Notes under the pieces: generated by a model
Database searches by the model: none
The model's input: the letters and a program-made list of their open reading frames with translations, nothing else
Told to the model about the DNA's origin: nothing
Assembly (NCBI GenBank): GCA_022425195.1
Contig: JAKMFX010000034.1
Location: 1 to 64,000, forward strand
From: Flavobacteriales bacterium
GTDB lineage: Bacteria; Bacteroidota; Bacteroidia; Flavobacteriales; UBA7430
DNA: 64,000 bases
Direction: 5' to 3'
Part shown: positions 20,974-30,288 of the stretch, piece by piece
Position numbering within the stretch: the first letter of the stretch is position 1
How the letters are laid out: each line of letters opens with the position of its first letter
Program-made: the position numbers and the translations under genes

Positions 20974-21780
20974 GTGGAGACAAGTCAAAACATACAAGAA
21001 ACGCTGAGCTCAAATGAGATCATGCTCAATCTTACAGATCTAAAAAAAGTATATCCAACGCCCAATGGGGATTATGTCGTGTTAGAAGACCTCAATCTTT
21101 ATGTGAAAAAAGAAGAGTTCATCACCATCATAGGTCACTCGGGATGTGGGAAAACAACCATGCTTTCTATGATTGCCGGCTTGAATGAGATTACGGATGG
21201 TAAAATTTCAATTTTAGGGTCTTCTATTAAAGGACCTGGGCCTGATCGGGGTGTTATTTTTCAGTCGCCCAGCTTAATGCCTTGGATGACTGCAATGGAA
21301 AATGTCATGCTCGGCGTCAATAAGGTTTTTCCACATGGCAACAAAAAGGAGCGAGAGGACATTTGTAAATACTATTTGAATAAAGTAGGTCTCTCTGGAG
21401 CTTTTCACAAAAAAGCTTCTGAGTTGTCTCAGGGGATGCAGCAAAGGGTAGGGATCGCCAGAGCATTCGCCATAAAGCCTAAAGTTCTACTGTTGGACGA
21501 GCCTTTTGGGATGCTAGATTCTCTTACCCGAGGAGAACTTCAAGATGTGTTGATCGAAATCTGGAACAAAGAGAAAATCACAGCGGTCATGATTACGCAC
21601 GATGTGGATGAGGCCATCTTTATGTCCGATCGGGTGGTCATGATGACCAGCGGCCCTTCCGCAAAAATAGGTGACATCCTTCCTATAGAATTCGAAAGAC
21701 CGAGGTCAAGAAAGAAGGTTTTGGCACATAATGACTACTACGAGTATCGAAAACACCTCATCAACTTTCTTGAACATTAA
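20974..21780 (+). CDS. ABC nitrate transporter ATP-binding protein (second)
   Basis: Walker A GHSGCGKTT, LSQGMQQRVGIARAFAIKPKVLLLDEP; GTG start. Confidence 0.9.
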   Translation: METSQNIQETLSSNEIMLNLTDLKKVYPTPNGDYVVLEDLNLYVKKEEFITIIGHSGCGKTTMLSMIAGLNEITDGKISILGSSIKGPGPDRGVIFQSPSLMPWMTAMENVMLGVNKVFPHGNKKEREDICKYYLNKVGLSGAFHKKASELSQGMQQRVGIARAFAIKPKVLLLDEPFGMLDSLTRGELQDVLIEIWNKEKITAVMITHDVDEAIFMSDRVVMMTSGPSAKIGDILPIEFERPRSRKKVLAHNDYYEYRKHLINFLEH

Positions 21781-21834
21781 AAATTATCAACAAACCAGTC
21801 ACTAATAAAACATCACTAACAAAAATCACAAACT

Positions 21835-23067
21835 ATGATTCTAAAAAAATTACTTTTTGGTTTACTTGTTATCTCATCAGCAAGTATGTTCGCGCAGGTT
21901 TCAATCACAGGAGAGTTTACCACGAGAACGGAGTACACAAATGGATATAAAAAATTGGTCAAAGAGTCCGATGATTACGGATTGTCTACCTCATCAAGAG
22001 CCGCTTTGAACTTATCCTACAAAACAAGTGCTTACAGTACCTACTTAAGCTTACAAGAAGTGTTTACAATGGGTGATCGAACTCAGTTGTCTTCTGCTTC
22101 TAACGGTAACCTCAGAGTTCAGGAGGCATGGGCAAATCTCGGTTTGGGCGAAGGCTTAAGTCTGAAGTTAGGTCGACAGGGGGTTGCTTATGACGATCAA
22201 AGAATTTTGGGAACTGTGGGCTGGGCGCTACAGAAAAGAACACACGATGCGGCCATTCTTAAATACACTGAGGAAGGTTTGGCTGTAGACTTTGGTTTGG
22301 CTTTCAACCAAGAAAAATATTCTTTGACGGGTAATGACTATTATTCTGCCAAGAATTTCAGTTACAAAACCATGCAGTACGTGCATGCTAAAAAGACATT
22401 TGAAGGGGGGAGCCTTAGTGGTTTGCTCTTGAATAACGGATTTCAAACCGAAGGGACAGATTTGTACAATCTCATGACGGTAGGAGTTCATGCAAAGTTT
22501 AAGGTTCAGTCTGTTCTATTTAATGCGAATGCTTATGTGCAAGATGGAGAGCGTATAGGAGGGGCGAAAGTTTCAGGTGCTTATTTGGCCAGTTTAGATG
22601 CCAGCTACAAAGCGAGTCCAAAGGTAACTTATGGCTTGGGTGGTAGCATCATCTCCGGTAAAACAGATGAGTCCGCAGCTTTTTTCCCACTATACGGAAC
22701 CAACCATAAGTTTAATGGGTTCATGGACTACTTCTACGTAGGTCAGCACGCGAATTCTGTGGGCTTAATTGATTTGCACGCAAGTGCTAAGGTGAAGCTT
22801 GGAAAAGGATACGGAATGTTCGTAAAAGTGATGAATTTCCAGGCGGAACAAGATTTGGCAAGTGGCGATAATTCCATAGGGACGGAAGTGGATCTAGTGC
22901 TCTCTAAAAAGTTTGATGGATACACGGTGAAGGCAGGATATTCCCAAATGTTTGAAAGCGATGGAATGTATGACCTTCCACAGGGGGCTGTCGGCGCAGC
23001 TGACAGTTCAGGAAGTCAAAACTGGGCTTGGATGATGTTGGTGATTAAGCCGAAGTTCCTTCAATAA
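21835..23067 (+). CDS. Outer-membrane beta-barrel porin, alginate-export-like
   Basis: Signal peptide ending FAQ, alternating beta-strand pattern, LKLGRQGVAYDDQRILGTVGWALQKRTHDAA. Confidence 0.75.
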   Translation: MILKKLLFGLLVISSASMFAQVSITGEFTTRTEYTNGYKKLVKESDDYGLSTSSRAALNLSYKTSAYSTYLSLQEVFTMGDRTQLSSASNGNLRVQEAWANLGLGEGLSLKLGRQGVAYDDQRILGTVGWALQKRTHDAAILKYTEEGLAVDFGLAFNQEKYSLTGNDYYSAKNFSYKTMQYVHAKKTFEGGSLSGLLLNNGFQTEGTDLYNLMTVGVHAKFKVQSVLFNANAYVQDGERIGGAKVSGAYLASLDASYKASPKVTYGLGGSIISGKTDESAAFFPLYGTNHKFNGFMDYFYVGQHANSVGLIDLHASAKVKLGKGYGMFVKVMNFQAEQDLASGDNSIGTEVDLVLSKKFDGYTVKAGYSQMFESDGMYDLPQGAVGAADSSGSQNWAWMMLVIKPKFLQ

Positions 23068-23308
23068 ATATGGTACAGTAAATAAAGCATTCTTTGTTCG
23101 ATGGGTTTTGCAACTTGTGGCTGAATGTAAAGACTATTTCAACAGACACCAAACGTAAAAGATAAGCATGAAGTTAATACAGCATCCGATTTGTTTATTT
23201 GTTTGTTTTTTTGTCAAATTAAATTTACGAAAAACTGGTTAATACACTTTAGTCTTTGATCCCAGTCACAAGCTGTGGCCCATTTATAATTTCTTTGTTT
23301 TAGTTCCG

Positions 23309-23342
23309 AAAACCACCAATTTTATTGGTGGTTTTTGTTTTT
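23309..23342 (+). terminator. Rho-independent terminator
   Basis: AAAACCACCAAT-TTT-ATTGGTGGTTTT followed by TGTTTTT. Confidence 0.85.
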
Positions 23343-23388
23343 CTTATGCATTATGCGCGGGCAATTATTTTTCTAAATTGACTTCAAT

Positions 23389-23404
23389 TACGTATAAATA
23401 CTTA
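23389..23404. promoter_or_regulatory. Shared 16-bp palindrome TACGTATAAATACTTA upstream of moeA
   Basis: Matches TAMGTAWWAATACKTA; TATATTTG -7 box at 23416-23423. Confidence 0.72.
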
Positions 23405-23439
23405 GTAAAAAACGCTATATTTGTGAAAACATAACGATC

Positions 23440-24618
23440 GTGATTTCAGTTACAGACGCACTACATAGTATAAGTTCTCAAGAGCTTGATCCAAAGGAAG
23501 AACAACGTTCTGTTGTGGATGCTTTGGGGGCTACTTTATCAAAGGATGTTTATTCTCCCATCGACATGCCTCCTTTTAGGCAGTCTGCCATGGACGGTTA
23601 TGCGCTAAGACACAGTAATGATATGAATTACCGCCTTGTTGATGAGTCTCAGGCGGGGAATGATGCATCGCCCAAAATGAGCGCAAGGGATGTCGTGCGA
23701 ATTTTTACGGGTGCCCTTGTCCCAGATGACGCTGATACGGTAGTCATGCAAGAGCATGTACAAGCAAATGGAGAAGAGGTCTCTGTTCAAAAAATGCCCA
23801 AGCCATTTTCAAATATCAGAGAGAAAGGTGAGCAGATTGAAGAGGGGGGATTGGCTTTGGCTAAGGGTACGCAAATAAATGCCGCAGCAGTAGGTTTTTT
23901 ATCCGGACTAGGATTAGGGGATGTGTCTGTATATCAGAAGCCTAAGGTGGGTGTTTTAATCACAGGTAATGAATTACAATCTGTGGGAGCTCCTCTCAAA
24001 AAGGGATGTATTTATGAAAGCAATTCATCTTTGTTGAAAGCTGCTTTGAGGCAGACTGGTGTTTCTGATATAGAAATGCTTTCTGTTTTGGATGACCTTC
24101 AGTCTACTAAAGATGCGGTAAAAGAGTTGTTAGATAAAAGTGATATTTTACTCGTCTCAGGTGGGATATCGGTAGGGGATTATGATTTTGTAAAGGAGGC
24201 CCTGATCCACAACAATGTTGAGGAGGTGTTTTATAAGGTCAATCAAAAGCCTGGAAAACCTCTGTGGTTTGGGAAGAAAGCATCTAAATTCGTTTTTGCC
24301 CTTCCGGGAAACCCCGCGTCTGTTCTAACGTGTTTTTATATTTATGTGTATCCTATGCTTCAGCGATGGATGACCGGGCAATCCTTTTCAAGCGAACGTA
24401 TCCTCGCGAAATGCACCTCGGGAGTCGCTAACAAATCAGGCAAGACTCTTTTTTTAAAGGCCATACTCAATGAGGATGGTAGCGTCAGCCCTCAAGGCGG
24501 TCAAAGCTCTGCGATGATGCACACCTACGCCTTGAGTAATGTTTTGATCTGTGTGCCTGAAGGAAAGAAGCAGGTTCACGAAGGGGAAGAGGTGGAATGT
24601 ATAAAACTGCCTCTATGA
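23440..24618 (+). CDS. moeA: Molybdopterin molybdotransferase MoeA
   Basis: DMPPFRQSAMDGYAL, LLVSGGISVGDYDFVKEAL, FALPGNPASV. Confidence 0.95.
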   Translation: MISVTDALHSISSQELDPKEEQRSVVDALGATLSKDVYSPIDMPPFRQSAMDGYALRHSNDMNYRLVDESQAGNDASPKMSARDVVRIFTGALVPDDADTVVMQEHVQANGEEVSVQKMPKPFSNIREKGEQIEEGGLALAKGTQINAAAVGFLSGLGLGDVSVYQKPKVGVLITGNELQSVGAPLKKGCIYESNSSLLKAALRQTGVSDIEMLSVLDDLQSTKDAVKELLDKSDILLVSGGISVGDYDFVKEALIHNNVEEVFYKVNQKPGKPLWFGKKASKFVFALPGNPASVLTCFYIYVYPMLQRWMTGQSFSSERILAKCTSGVANKSGKTLFLKAILNEDGSVSPQGGQSSAMMHTYALSNVLICVPEGKKQVHEGEEVECIKLPL

Positions 24619-24938
24619 AAGTAAAAAGTAGGATTTGGATTGAGGTGGATGGGACTCCTTTTTTGGGTAATGGGAGAATACAGCTATTGAAAGCAGTAAA
24701 TCAAACCCATTCTATGAGTTCGGCAGCGAAGTCTTTGAACATGTCCTATAAAAAAGCATGGCGCTTGCTCAATGAGATTAATGCTTCTGCCAAGGAGCCT
24801 GTTTTGGATAAAAAGATTGGTGGAAAGGACGGAGGGGGTACGCACCTTACCCCCTATGGTGAGGAATTGATAGTGCGTTTTGAAAATCTAAATTCGGCTT
24901 GTATAGCGTTTTTAGAAACCGAGTTTAAAAAATGGTAA
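24615..24938 (+). CDS. ModE N-terminal-like winged-helix regulator (no TOBE domain)
   Basis: GNGRIQLLKAVNQTHSMSSAAKSLNMSYKKAWRLLNEINASA; only 107 aa. Confidence 0.85.
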   Translation: MKVKSRIWIEVDGTPFLGNGRIQLLKAVNQTHSMSSAAKSLNMSYKKAWRLLNEINASAKEPVLDKKIGGKDGGGTHLTPYGEELIVRFENLNSACIAFLETEFKKW

Positions 24939-25684
24939 AAATGGCTGGTTTAGAAATCCATATCACAATTGTATTCTGTTTGCTCTTGGCGGCAGTAGCC
25001 TTTCTATACGCTAGTGTTGGGCATGGAGGTGCCAGTGGTTACATTGCGCTGATGAGTCTTTTTTCATTTCCCATTGTTTTTATCAAACCATCGGCCTTGG
25101 TGCTCAACATCTTCATTTCAGGGATATCATTTTGGTTTTTTAAAAAGCAAAAACACTTTAGAGGATCTTTATTTTATCCCTTTGCATTGACCTCGATTCC
25201 CGCCGCTTTTATGGGCGGTTATTTGGATGTGAATCCCGTTTTGTACAAACAAGCTTTGGGTGTGCTTCTGCTCTTGGCTACGCTACGCATTTTGGGTGTT
25301 TTCGGTAGAGGGAATCGTTCAAACCGAACCTTAAACAAACCCCTTGCCCTGGTCTTGGGTCTGAGTATTGGATTCTTTTCTGGACTGATAGGTATTGGTG
25401 GGGGGATTATCTTAAGCCCCATCCTCCTTCTACTTGGGTGGGCAGATTTAAAAGAATCGGCTGCGGTGTCGGCACTTTTTATCTTTGTTAATTCATTTGC
25501 TGGGCTGGTGGGTTATGTGTCCCACCATCCGCTGGAAGTACATCATTTTTATTGGGTTCCAATAGCGCTTATTGGAGGAGCTCTGGGGGCAAAGTATGGC
25601 AGTGGGACTTTCCCTAACCAAATACTTAGGTATACGCTTTCGGTGGTGTTATTAATTGCATGTTTAAAACTTACGATATTATGA
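24932..25684 (+). CDS. TauE/SafE family anion permease
   Basis: ASVGHGGASGYIALMSL and GLSIGFFSGLIGIGGGIILSPILLLL repeats. Confidence 0.9.
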   Translation: MVKMAGLEIHITIVFCLLLAAVAFLYASVGHGGASGYIALMSLFSFPIVFIKPSALVLNIFISGISFWFFKKQKHFRGSLFYPFALTSIPAAFMGGYLDVNPVLYKQALGVLLLLATLRILGVFGRGNRSNRTLNKPLALVLGLSIGFFSGLIGIGGGIILSPILLLLGWADLKESAAVSALFIFVNSFAGLVGYVSHHPLEVHHFYWVPIALIGGALGAKYGSGTFPNQILRYTLSVVLLIACLKLTIL

Positions 25685-26244
25685 TAGATAATTTATCGAT
25701 ATACATCCTATGTGGTGGAAAAAGCGCTCGAATGGGGAGTGAAAAGGGCTTGGTGGTTTATAATGATAAAACCTTTGTCGAGCACATCATTCATGCGGTA
25801 CAACCGCTTAGCGATTCCATTCATCTGGTAACGAGTAATGATGCCTACGAAACTTATGGGTATCCCTTGATCCCTGATGTGGTTCCCGGAAAAGGGCCCG
25901 TGGGTGGTATTTACACTGCTTTGCGCCATTCTTCATCCTCGTGGAATTTAATTCTAAGTTGTGATGTTCCTTTGATTACTACAGAGGTGTTGAAAAAACA
26001 TTTGTTCAAAGAAGAGCAGAAAAAACCCATTACATTTCTTTCGGATGGGAGTAAAGACAGTCCATTGATTGGCTTGTATTCTCGTCGACTTCGTGGACAT
26101 TTTGAGCAGGCCATCAGAAAAAAGTACTTAAAACTGAGTGATTTGATCAGCCTTCTGCCCCATGAAGTTGTGGTTGTCGATCAGGAAGAGACCGCAACAC
26201 TACAAAACATAAATTCACAAAAAGACCTCAACCGTTTATTATAA
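25681..26244 (+). CDS. mobA: Molybdenum cofactor guanylyltransferase
   Basis: LCGGKSARMGSEKGLVVYNDKTFVEH; LSCDVPLI. Confidence 0.92.
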   Translation: MIDNLSIYILCGGKSARMGSEKGLVVYNDKTFVEHIIHAVQPLSDSIHLVTSNDAYETYGYPLIPDVVPGKGPVGGIYTALRHSSSSWNLILSCDVPLITTEVLKKHLFKEEQKKPITFLSDGSKDSPLIGLYSRRLRGHFEQAIRKKYLKLSDLISLLPHEVVVVDQEETATLQNINSQKDLNRLL

Positions 26245-26248
26245 ATCT

Positions 26249-27052
26249 ATGCGTAAATCATCCACAAAAACCCCCAAGGTGATATTGGTAGGTTCCGGTC
26301 CTGGAGACCCAGACTTACTGACGCTAAAGGCGGTAAAAGCTCTAGAGAAAGCACCCGTTGTACTTTACGATGCTTTGGTGAATGAATCTATTTTGGATCA
26401 TGCACCCAATGCCTTGAAAGTATTTGTAGGAAAAAGGAGAGGAATGCACAGCTTTTCTCAGGATCACATTAACAATCTCTTGGTAAAGTATGCTCGAGAA
26501 TACGGCTATGTTGTTAGATTGAAGGGTGGAGATCCCTTCGTCTTTGGACGAGGGAAGGAAGAAACGGATTACATAGAATCTTTTGGAATAAAAACGGCCA
26601 TCATCCCGGGCATCACATCTGCCATAGCCGTTCCTGCAGCAATTGGTATTCCCGTGACACATCGAAAGTTTACCGAAAGTTTTTGGGTCATCACTGGAAC
26701 CACCTCATCACGCGAAATTTCTAGTGACATTCATCTAGCTGCTACCTCTAATGCCACCGTCGTCGTGCTGATGGGGATGAGTAAGCTGTCAGAGATTGTA
26801 GGTATCTACAAACGGAACAACAGATCTTCTTTGCCGATTGCAGTCATACAAAATGGAACAAAAGATGAGGAATCTTCAGGTGTGGGTACGATAGAGACGA
26901 TTGAAGCGATTGTAGAAGAAAAACAGCTTTCGTCGCCAGCCATCATCATTATTGGAGAGGTGGTAAACGGTCATGAAAGTATGCTGACTTACTTTACAGA
27001 AGCTTTTATAGAAGATGATTTTATTTATCAAAACTTAGATATAACCCCTTAA
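26249..27052 (+). CDS. cobA: Uroporphyrinogen-III C-methyltransferase
   Basis: VGSGPGDPDLLTLKAVKALEKAPVVLYDALV; RLKGGDPFVFGRG. Confidence 0.95.
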   Translation: MRKSSTKTPKVILVGSGPGDPDLLTLKAVKALEKAPVVLYDALVNESILDHAPNALKVFVGKRRGMHSFSQDHINNLLVKYAREYGYVVRLKGGDPFVFGRGKEETDYIESFGIKTAIIPGITSAIAVPAAIGIPVTHRKFTESFWVITGTTSSREISSDIHLAATSNATVVVLMGMSKLSEIVGIYKRNNRSSLPIAVIQNGTKDEESSGVGTIETIEAIVEEKQLSSPAIIIIGEVVNGHESMLTYFTEAFIEDDFIYQNLDITP

Positions 27053-27061
27053 AATAGTGCC

Positions 27062-27646
27062 ATGGAACGAAATGAATTGTATCCGATTTTTGTCAAAGTA
27101 CACGAGTTAAACTTTCTTATTGTCGGCGGTGGAAATGTGGGTTTGGAAAAGCTTTCCTTCCTACTTAAATCCAGTCCTAATGCAAATGTGGAAGTGATAT
27201 CTCTCGAATTTATGGAAGAATTGGAGACGCTAGCGGCGAAGCATCCCTCCGTTTTTTTAACGAGGAAAGCTTATGAAACTTCCGACTTGGAAAAAAGACA
27301 CTTAGTGATTGGCTGTACCGATAATTTAGATGTCAACCTTCAAATCAATAAGGAAGCAAAAGAGCGATATTTGATGGTGAACATTGCAGATACACCCCAT
27401 CAATGTGATTATTACTTGGGTGGGATTGTGACCAAGGGAAATGTGAAGATAGCCATTTCCACGAACGGGCAGTCCCCCACGATGGCCAAGAGAATTCGGC
27501 AGTTTTTAGAAGAAGTGCTTCCCGATGACATCCATGAGTTGGTGGGGAATCTCAACACTTACAGAAAAACACTTAAAAATGATTTCCAAGAAAAAGTAGA
27601 AATCATGAATAAGTTAACGAGTGATTTGATTGATAAAAAAGAATAA
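27062..27646 (+). CDS. Precorrin-2 dehydrogenase / siroheme-type NAD-binding protein
   Basis: FLIVGGGNVGLEKLSFLL; NIADTPHQCDYYLGGIVTKGNVKIAISTNGQSPTMAKRIR. Confidence 0.9.
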   Translation: MERNELYPIFVKVHELNFLIVGGGNVGLEKLSFLLKSSPNANVEVISLEFMEELETLAAKHPSVFLTRKAYETSDLEKRHLVIGCTDNLDVNLQINKEAKERYLMVNIADTPHQCDYYLGGIVTKGNVKIAISTNGQSPTMAKRIRQFLEEVLPDDIHELVGNLNTYRKTLKNDFQEKVEIMNKLTSDLIDKKE

Positions 27647-27648
27647 GT

Positions 27649-27885
27649 ATGGCATTGATAAGATACTTTGGTCAAATTGCAGAGGCTACCGGATGTACTC
27701 GAGAAAAAGTGTGCATCGCAAACATCAATTTGAAAGATTTAATGGACCGGTTGAATGAGCAGTATGGCTTGGAGCGATTCCAAAAACAGATTGCCGTGAA
27801 CCAGGTTCTTGTCAATCCTAATAAGACTTATTTAATTAAAGACTCTGATGAAATTGTCATACTCCCTCCGTATGCCGGGGGTTGA
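27649..27885 (+). CDS. moaD: MoaD-like molybdopterin synthase small subunit
   Basis: Ubiquitin-like, C-terminal VILPPYAGG. Confidence 0.9.
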   Translation: MALIRYFGQIAEATGCTREKVCIANINLKDLMDRLNEQYGLERFQKQIAVNQVLVNPNKTYLIKDSDEIVILPPYAGG

Positions 27886-27915
27886 TACTTTCGTTGATAA
27901 TACAAATTAATTTCC

Positions 27916-28344
27916 ATGAAAAATGTTTTTATAGAGGGGGCAATTACACCCGAATTTATTGCGCAATCCCTAGCGAAGCACCAAACGAAGCACAGCATTG
28001 GCGCCCATAATATATTTTTAGGCCAGGTGCGCGCAGACGAAGTTGATGGTCAGAAGGTGAAAGGGATTGAATACACTTGCTATATAGAGCTTGCGAACTC
28101 ACAGCTAGAAACCATTAGGGAAGAGACTTTTCAGAAGTACAAACTCACCTGCATGCATGTCTATCATAGCTTAGGCTTAGTGGAGGCCGGCGAAGTGTGC
28201 CTGTTCGTCTTTGTTTCTGCTGAGCGGCGAAAAGAAGTGTATGCAGCCACAGAATATTTGGTGAACCGCGTGAAAGAAGAAGTGCCCATTTTTGGGAAGG
28301 AAATATTTGACAATGAAACCCATCAGTGGAAAGTAAATCAATAG
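27916..28344 (+). CDS. moaE: Molybdopterin synthase catalytic subunit
   Basis: IGAHNIFLGQVRADEVDGQKVKGIEYTCY; VKEEVPIFGKE. Confidence 0.93.
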   Translation: MKNVFIEGAITPEFIAQSLAKHQTKHSIGAHNIFLGQVRADEVDGQKVKGIEYTCYIELANSQLETIREETFQKYKLTCMHVYHSLGLVEAGEVCLFVFVSAERRKEVYAATEYLVNRVKEEVPIFGKEIFDNETHQWKVNQ

Positions 28345-28346
28345 TT

Positions 28347-29258
28347 ATGGTAGATATTACGCATAAAAGAACCACCCTTCGAAAGGCAACGGCTTCAGCT
28401 CGAGTCAAAGTTAGTAAGCCAGAGACCATAGAGGCCCTTCAGAAAAACCTAGTTCCCAAAGGAAATGTTTTTGAAATGGCAAAAACAGCCGGTTTGTTTG
28501 CCGTTAAAAATACACATACCGTCATTCCCGATTGCCACCCTTTACCGGTGGAGTATACCTCTGTGGATTATGAGGTGGATGACTTGTACATCACCATCTT
28601 GTTTACCGTGAAAACCGTTTACAAAACGGGTGTTGAGGTTGAGGCCATGCACGGTGCATCTGTCGTTGCGCTAACCATGTACGACATGCTTAAGCCTATT
28701 GACAAGGGAATTGAAATACACGACATCAAGCTGCTCCAAAAGTCCGGAGGAAAAAGCAGTTATCAAAATCGATTTCCCAGCCCCATTCGAGCGAGTGTGC
28801 TGGTCTGCTCAGACACCATCTCTGAGGGGAAAAAGAAAGACCGTGCAGGACAAGTAATCATTGAACGACTCAAAGCGCATGGTTTTGAGGTGATCGACTA
28901 CGACATCATTCCGGATGAGATAGAGCAAATACAGAGTAAAGCACTGGAGTATGCGACCCAACAACAGCTGGTGATTTTTACTGGCGGCACGGGTCTGTCG
29001 GAAAGAGACGTAACTCCCGAAGCTTTAGCGCCCATCCTAGAACGGAGAATCCCCGGAGTAGAAGAGGCGATTCGCAATTACGGACAGGACCGAATGCCTT
29101 ATGCCATGTTATCGAGGAGTGTTGTGGGCACCATTGGAAATTGTTTACTCATCGCTCTACCCGGATCTACCAACGGTGCACGAGAGTCTATGGATGCGAT
29201 TTTCCCACACATTACGCATGTGTTTAAAGTGTTAAAAGGATTTACGCACAATGCATAA
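28347..29258 (+). CDS. Fused MoaC-MoaB molybdenum cofactor protein
   Basis: N-term MVDITHKRTTLRKATASARV and VEAMHGASVVALTMYDMLK (MoaC); C-term VFTGGTGLSERDVTPEAL, ALPGSTNGARE (MoaB/MogA-like). Confidence 0.92.
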   Translation: MVDITHKRTTLRKATASARVKVSKPETIEALQKNLVPKGNVFEMAKTAGLFAVKNTHTVIPDCHPLPVEYTSVDYEVDDLYITILFTVKTVYKTGVEVEAMHGASVVALTMYDMLKPIDKGIEIHDIKLLQKSGGKSSYQNRFPSPIRASVLVCSDTISEGKKKDRAGQVIIERLKAHGFEVIDYDIIPDEIEQIQSKALEYATQQQLVIFTGGTGLSERDVTPEALAPILERRIPGVEEAIRNYGQDRMPYAMLSRSVVGTIGNCLLIALPGSTNGARESMDAIFPHITHVFKVLKGFTHNA

Positions 29259-30258
29259 ACCCTCCGATATATTGGTAGATTCCATGGGGCGTAAGCACAA
29301 TTATTTACGCATTTCCCTTACGGAAAAGTGCAATTTGCGTTGTAGCTACTGCATGCCTGCTGAGGGGCTGCCGCTGATGCCAAAGAAGCATCTGATGACG
29401 CGTGAGGAAATTTTTAGGCTGGCCCAAGTTTTTGTGAAACACGGGGTCGATAAAATTCGGCTGACCGGAGGAGAACCTCTGGTAAGAAAAGATTTCACCC
29501 CAATTCTACAAGACTTGTCTACCCTACCCATCGATTTGACTTTAACCACCAATGCCGTATTGGTGGACCGATATATCGACCCCTTGAAGTCTTGTGGTGT
29601 TAGAAGTCTTAACGTAAGTCTCGACACCCTTCAGGAAGATAAATTCCTAACGATCACAAAGCGTGATGCCTTTAAAAAAACCCTTCAAAACATTCAGCTG
29701 TTGATTAGAGAAGGCTTTCACTTGAAACTGAATGTGGTGTTGATGAAAGGCTTTAACGACAATGAAATAATTGATTTCATATCTTTAACCAAAGCGCTTC
29801 CCATCGCACTTCGTTTTATAGAGTTTATGCCTTTTCACGGAAATAAGTGGGATAAGTCACAATTGGTCACCCAAAAAGAAATTCTTCAAACCGCGGCCCA
29901 TCACTTTGGAGCTGGTCAACTATTTCCTCTAGAAATCGAGGCCAATGCAACGGCAAAAAATTATAAAATAGCCGGCCATAAAGGAAGTTTTGGCATCATC
30001 AGCTCTGTCAGTAACCCCTTTTGTGACACCTGCAATCGTATTCGATTGACCGCCGATGGGAAAATAAAAAATTGTTTGTTTTCTAATGATGAGCTCGATC
30101 TACTCACACCCTTGCGGGAAAACACCTTTTCAGAAACCCTCATCAGCGATGTGATTTCACGAAAAAAGTCCGTTCGTGGAGGAATGACTTCATTTGAAGC
30201 GTTGAATGACCCAAAGAATCACAGTCAGAACAGAAGTATGCTGGCCATTGGCGGGTAG
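29251..30258 (+). CDS. moaA: GTP 3',8-cyclase MoaA
   Basis: LRISLTEKCNLRCSYCMPAEGL radical SAM motif; CDTCNRIRLTADGKIKNCLFS. Confidence 0.96.
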   Translation: MHKPSDILVDSMGRKHNYLRISLTEKCNLRCSYCMPAEGLPLMPKKHLMTREEIFRLAQVFVKHGVDKIRLTGGEPLVRKDFTPILQDLSTLPIDLTLTTNAVLVDRYIDPLKSCGVRSLNVSLDTLQEDKFLTITKRDAFKKTLQNIQLLIREGFHLKLNVVLMKGFNDNEIIDFISLTKALPIALRFIEFMPFHGNKWDKSQLVTQKEILQTAAHHFGAGQLFPLEIEANATAKNYKIAGHKGSFGIISSVSNPFCDTCNRIRLTADGKIKNCLFSNDELDLLTPLRENTFSETLISDVISRKKSVRGGMTSFEALNDPKNHSQNRSMLAIGG

Positions 30259-30288
30259 TGGTTGAATGGGCAAACCAACATATTTCCC

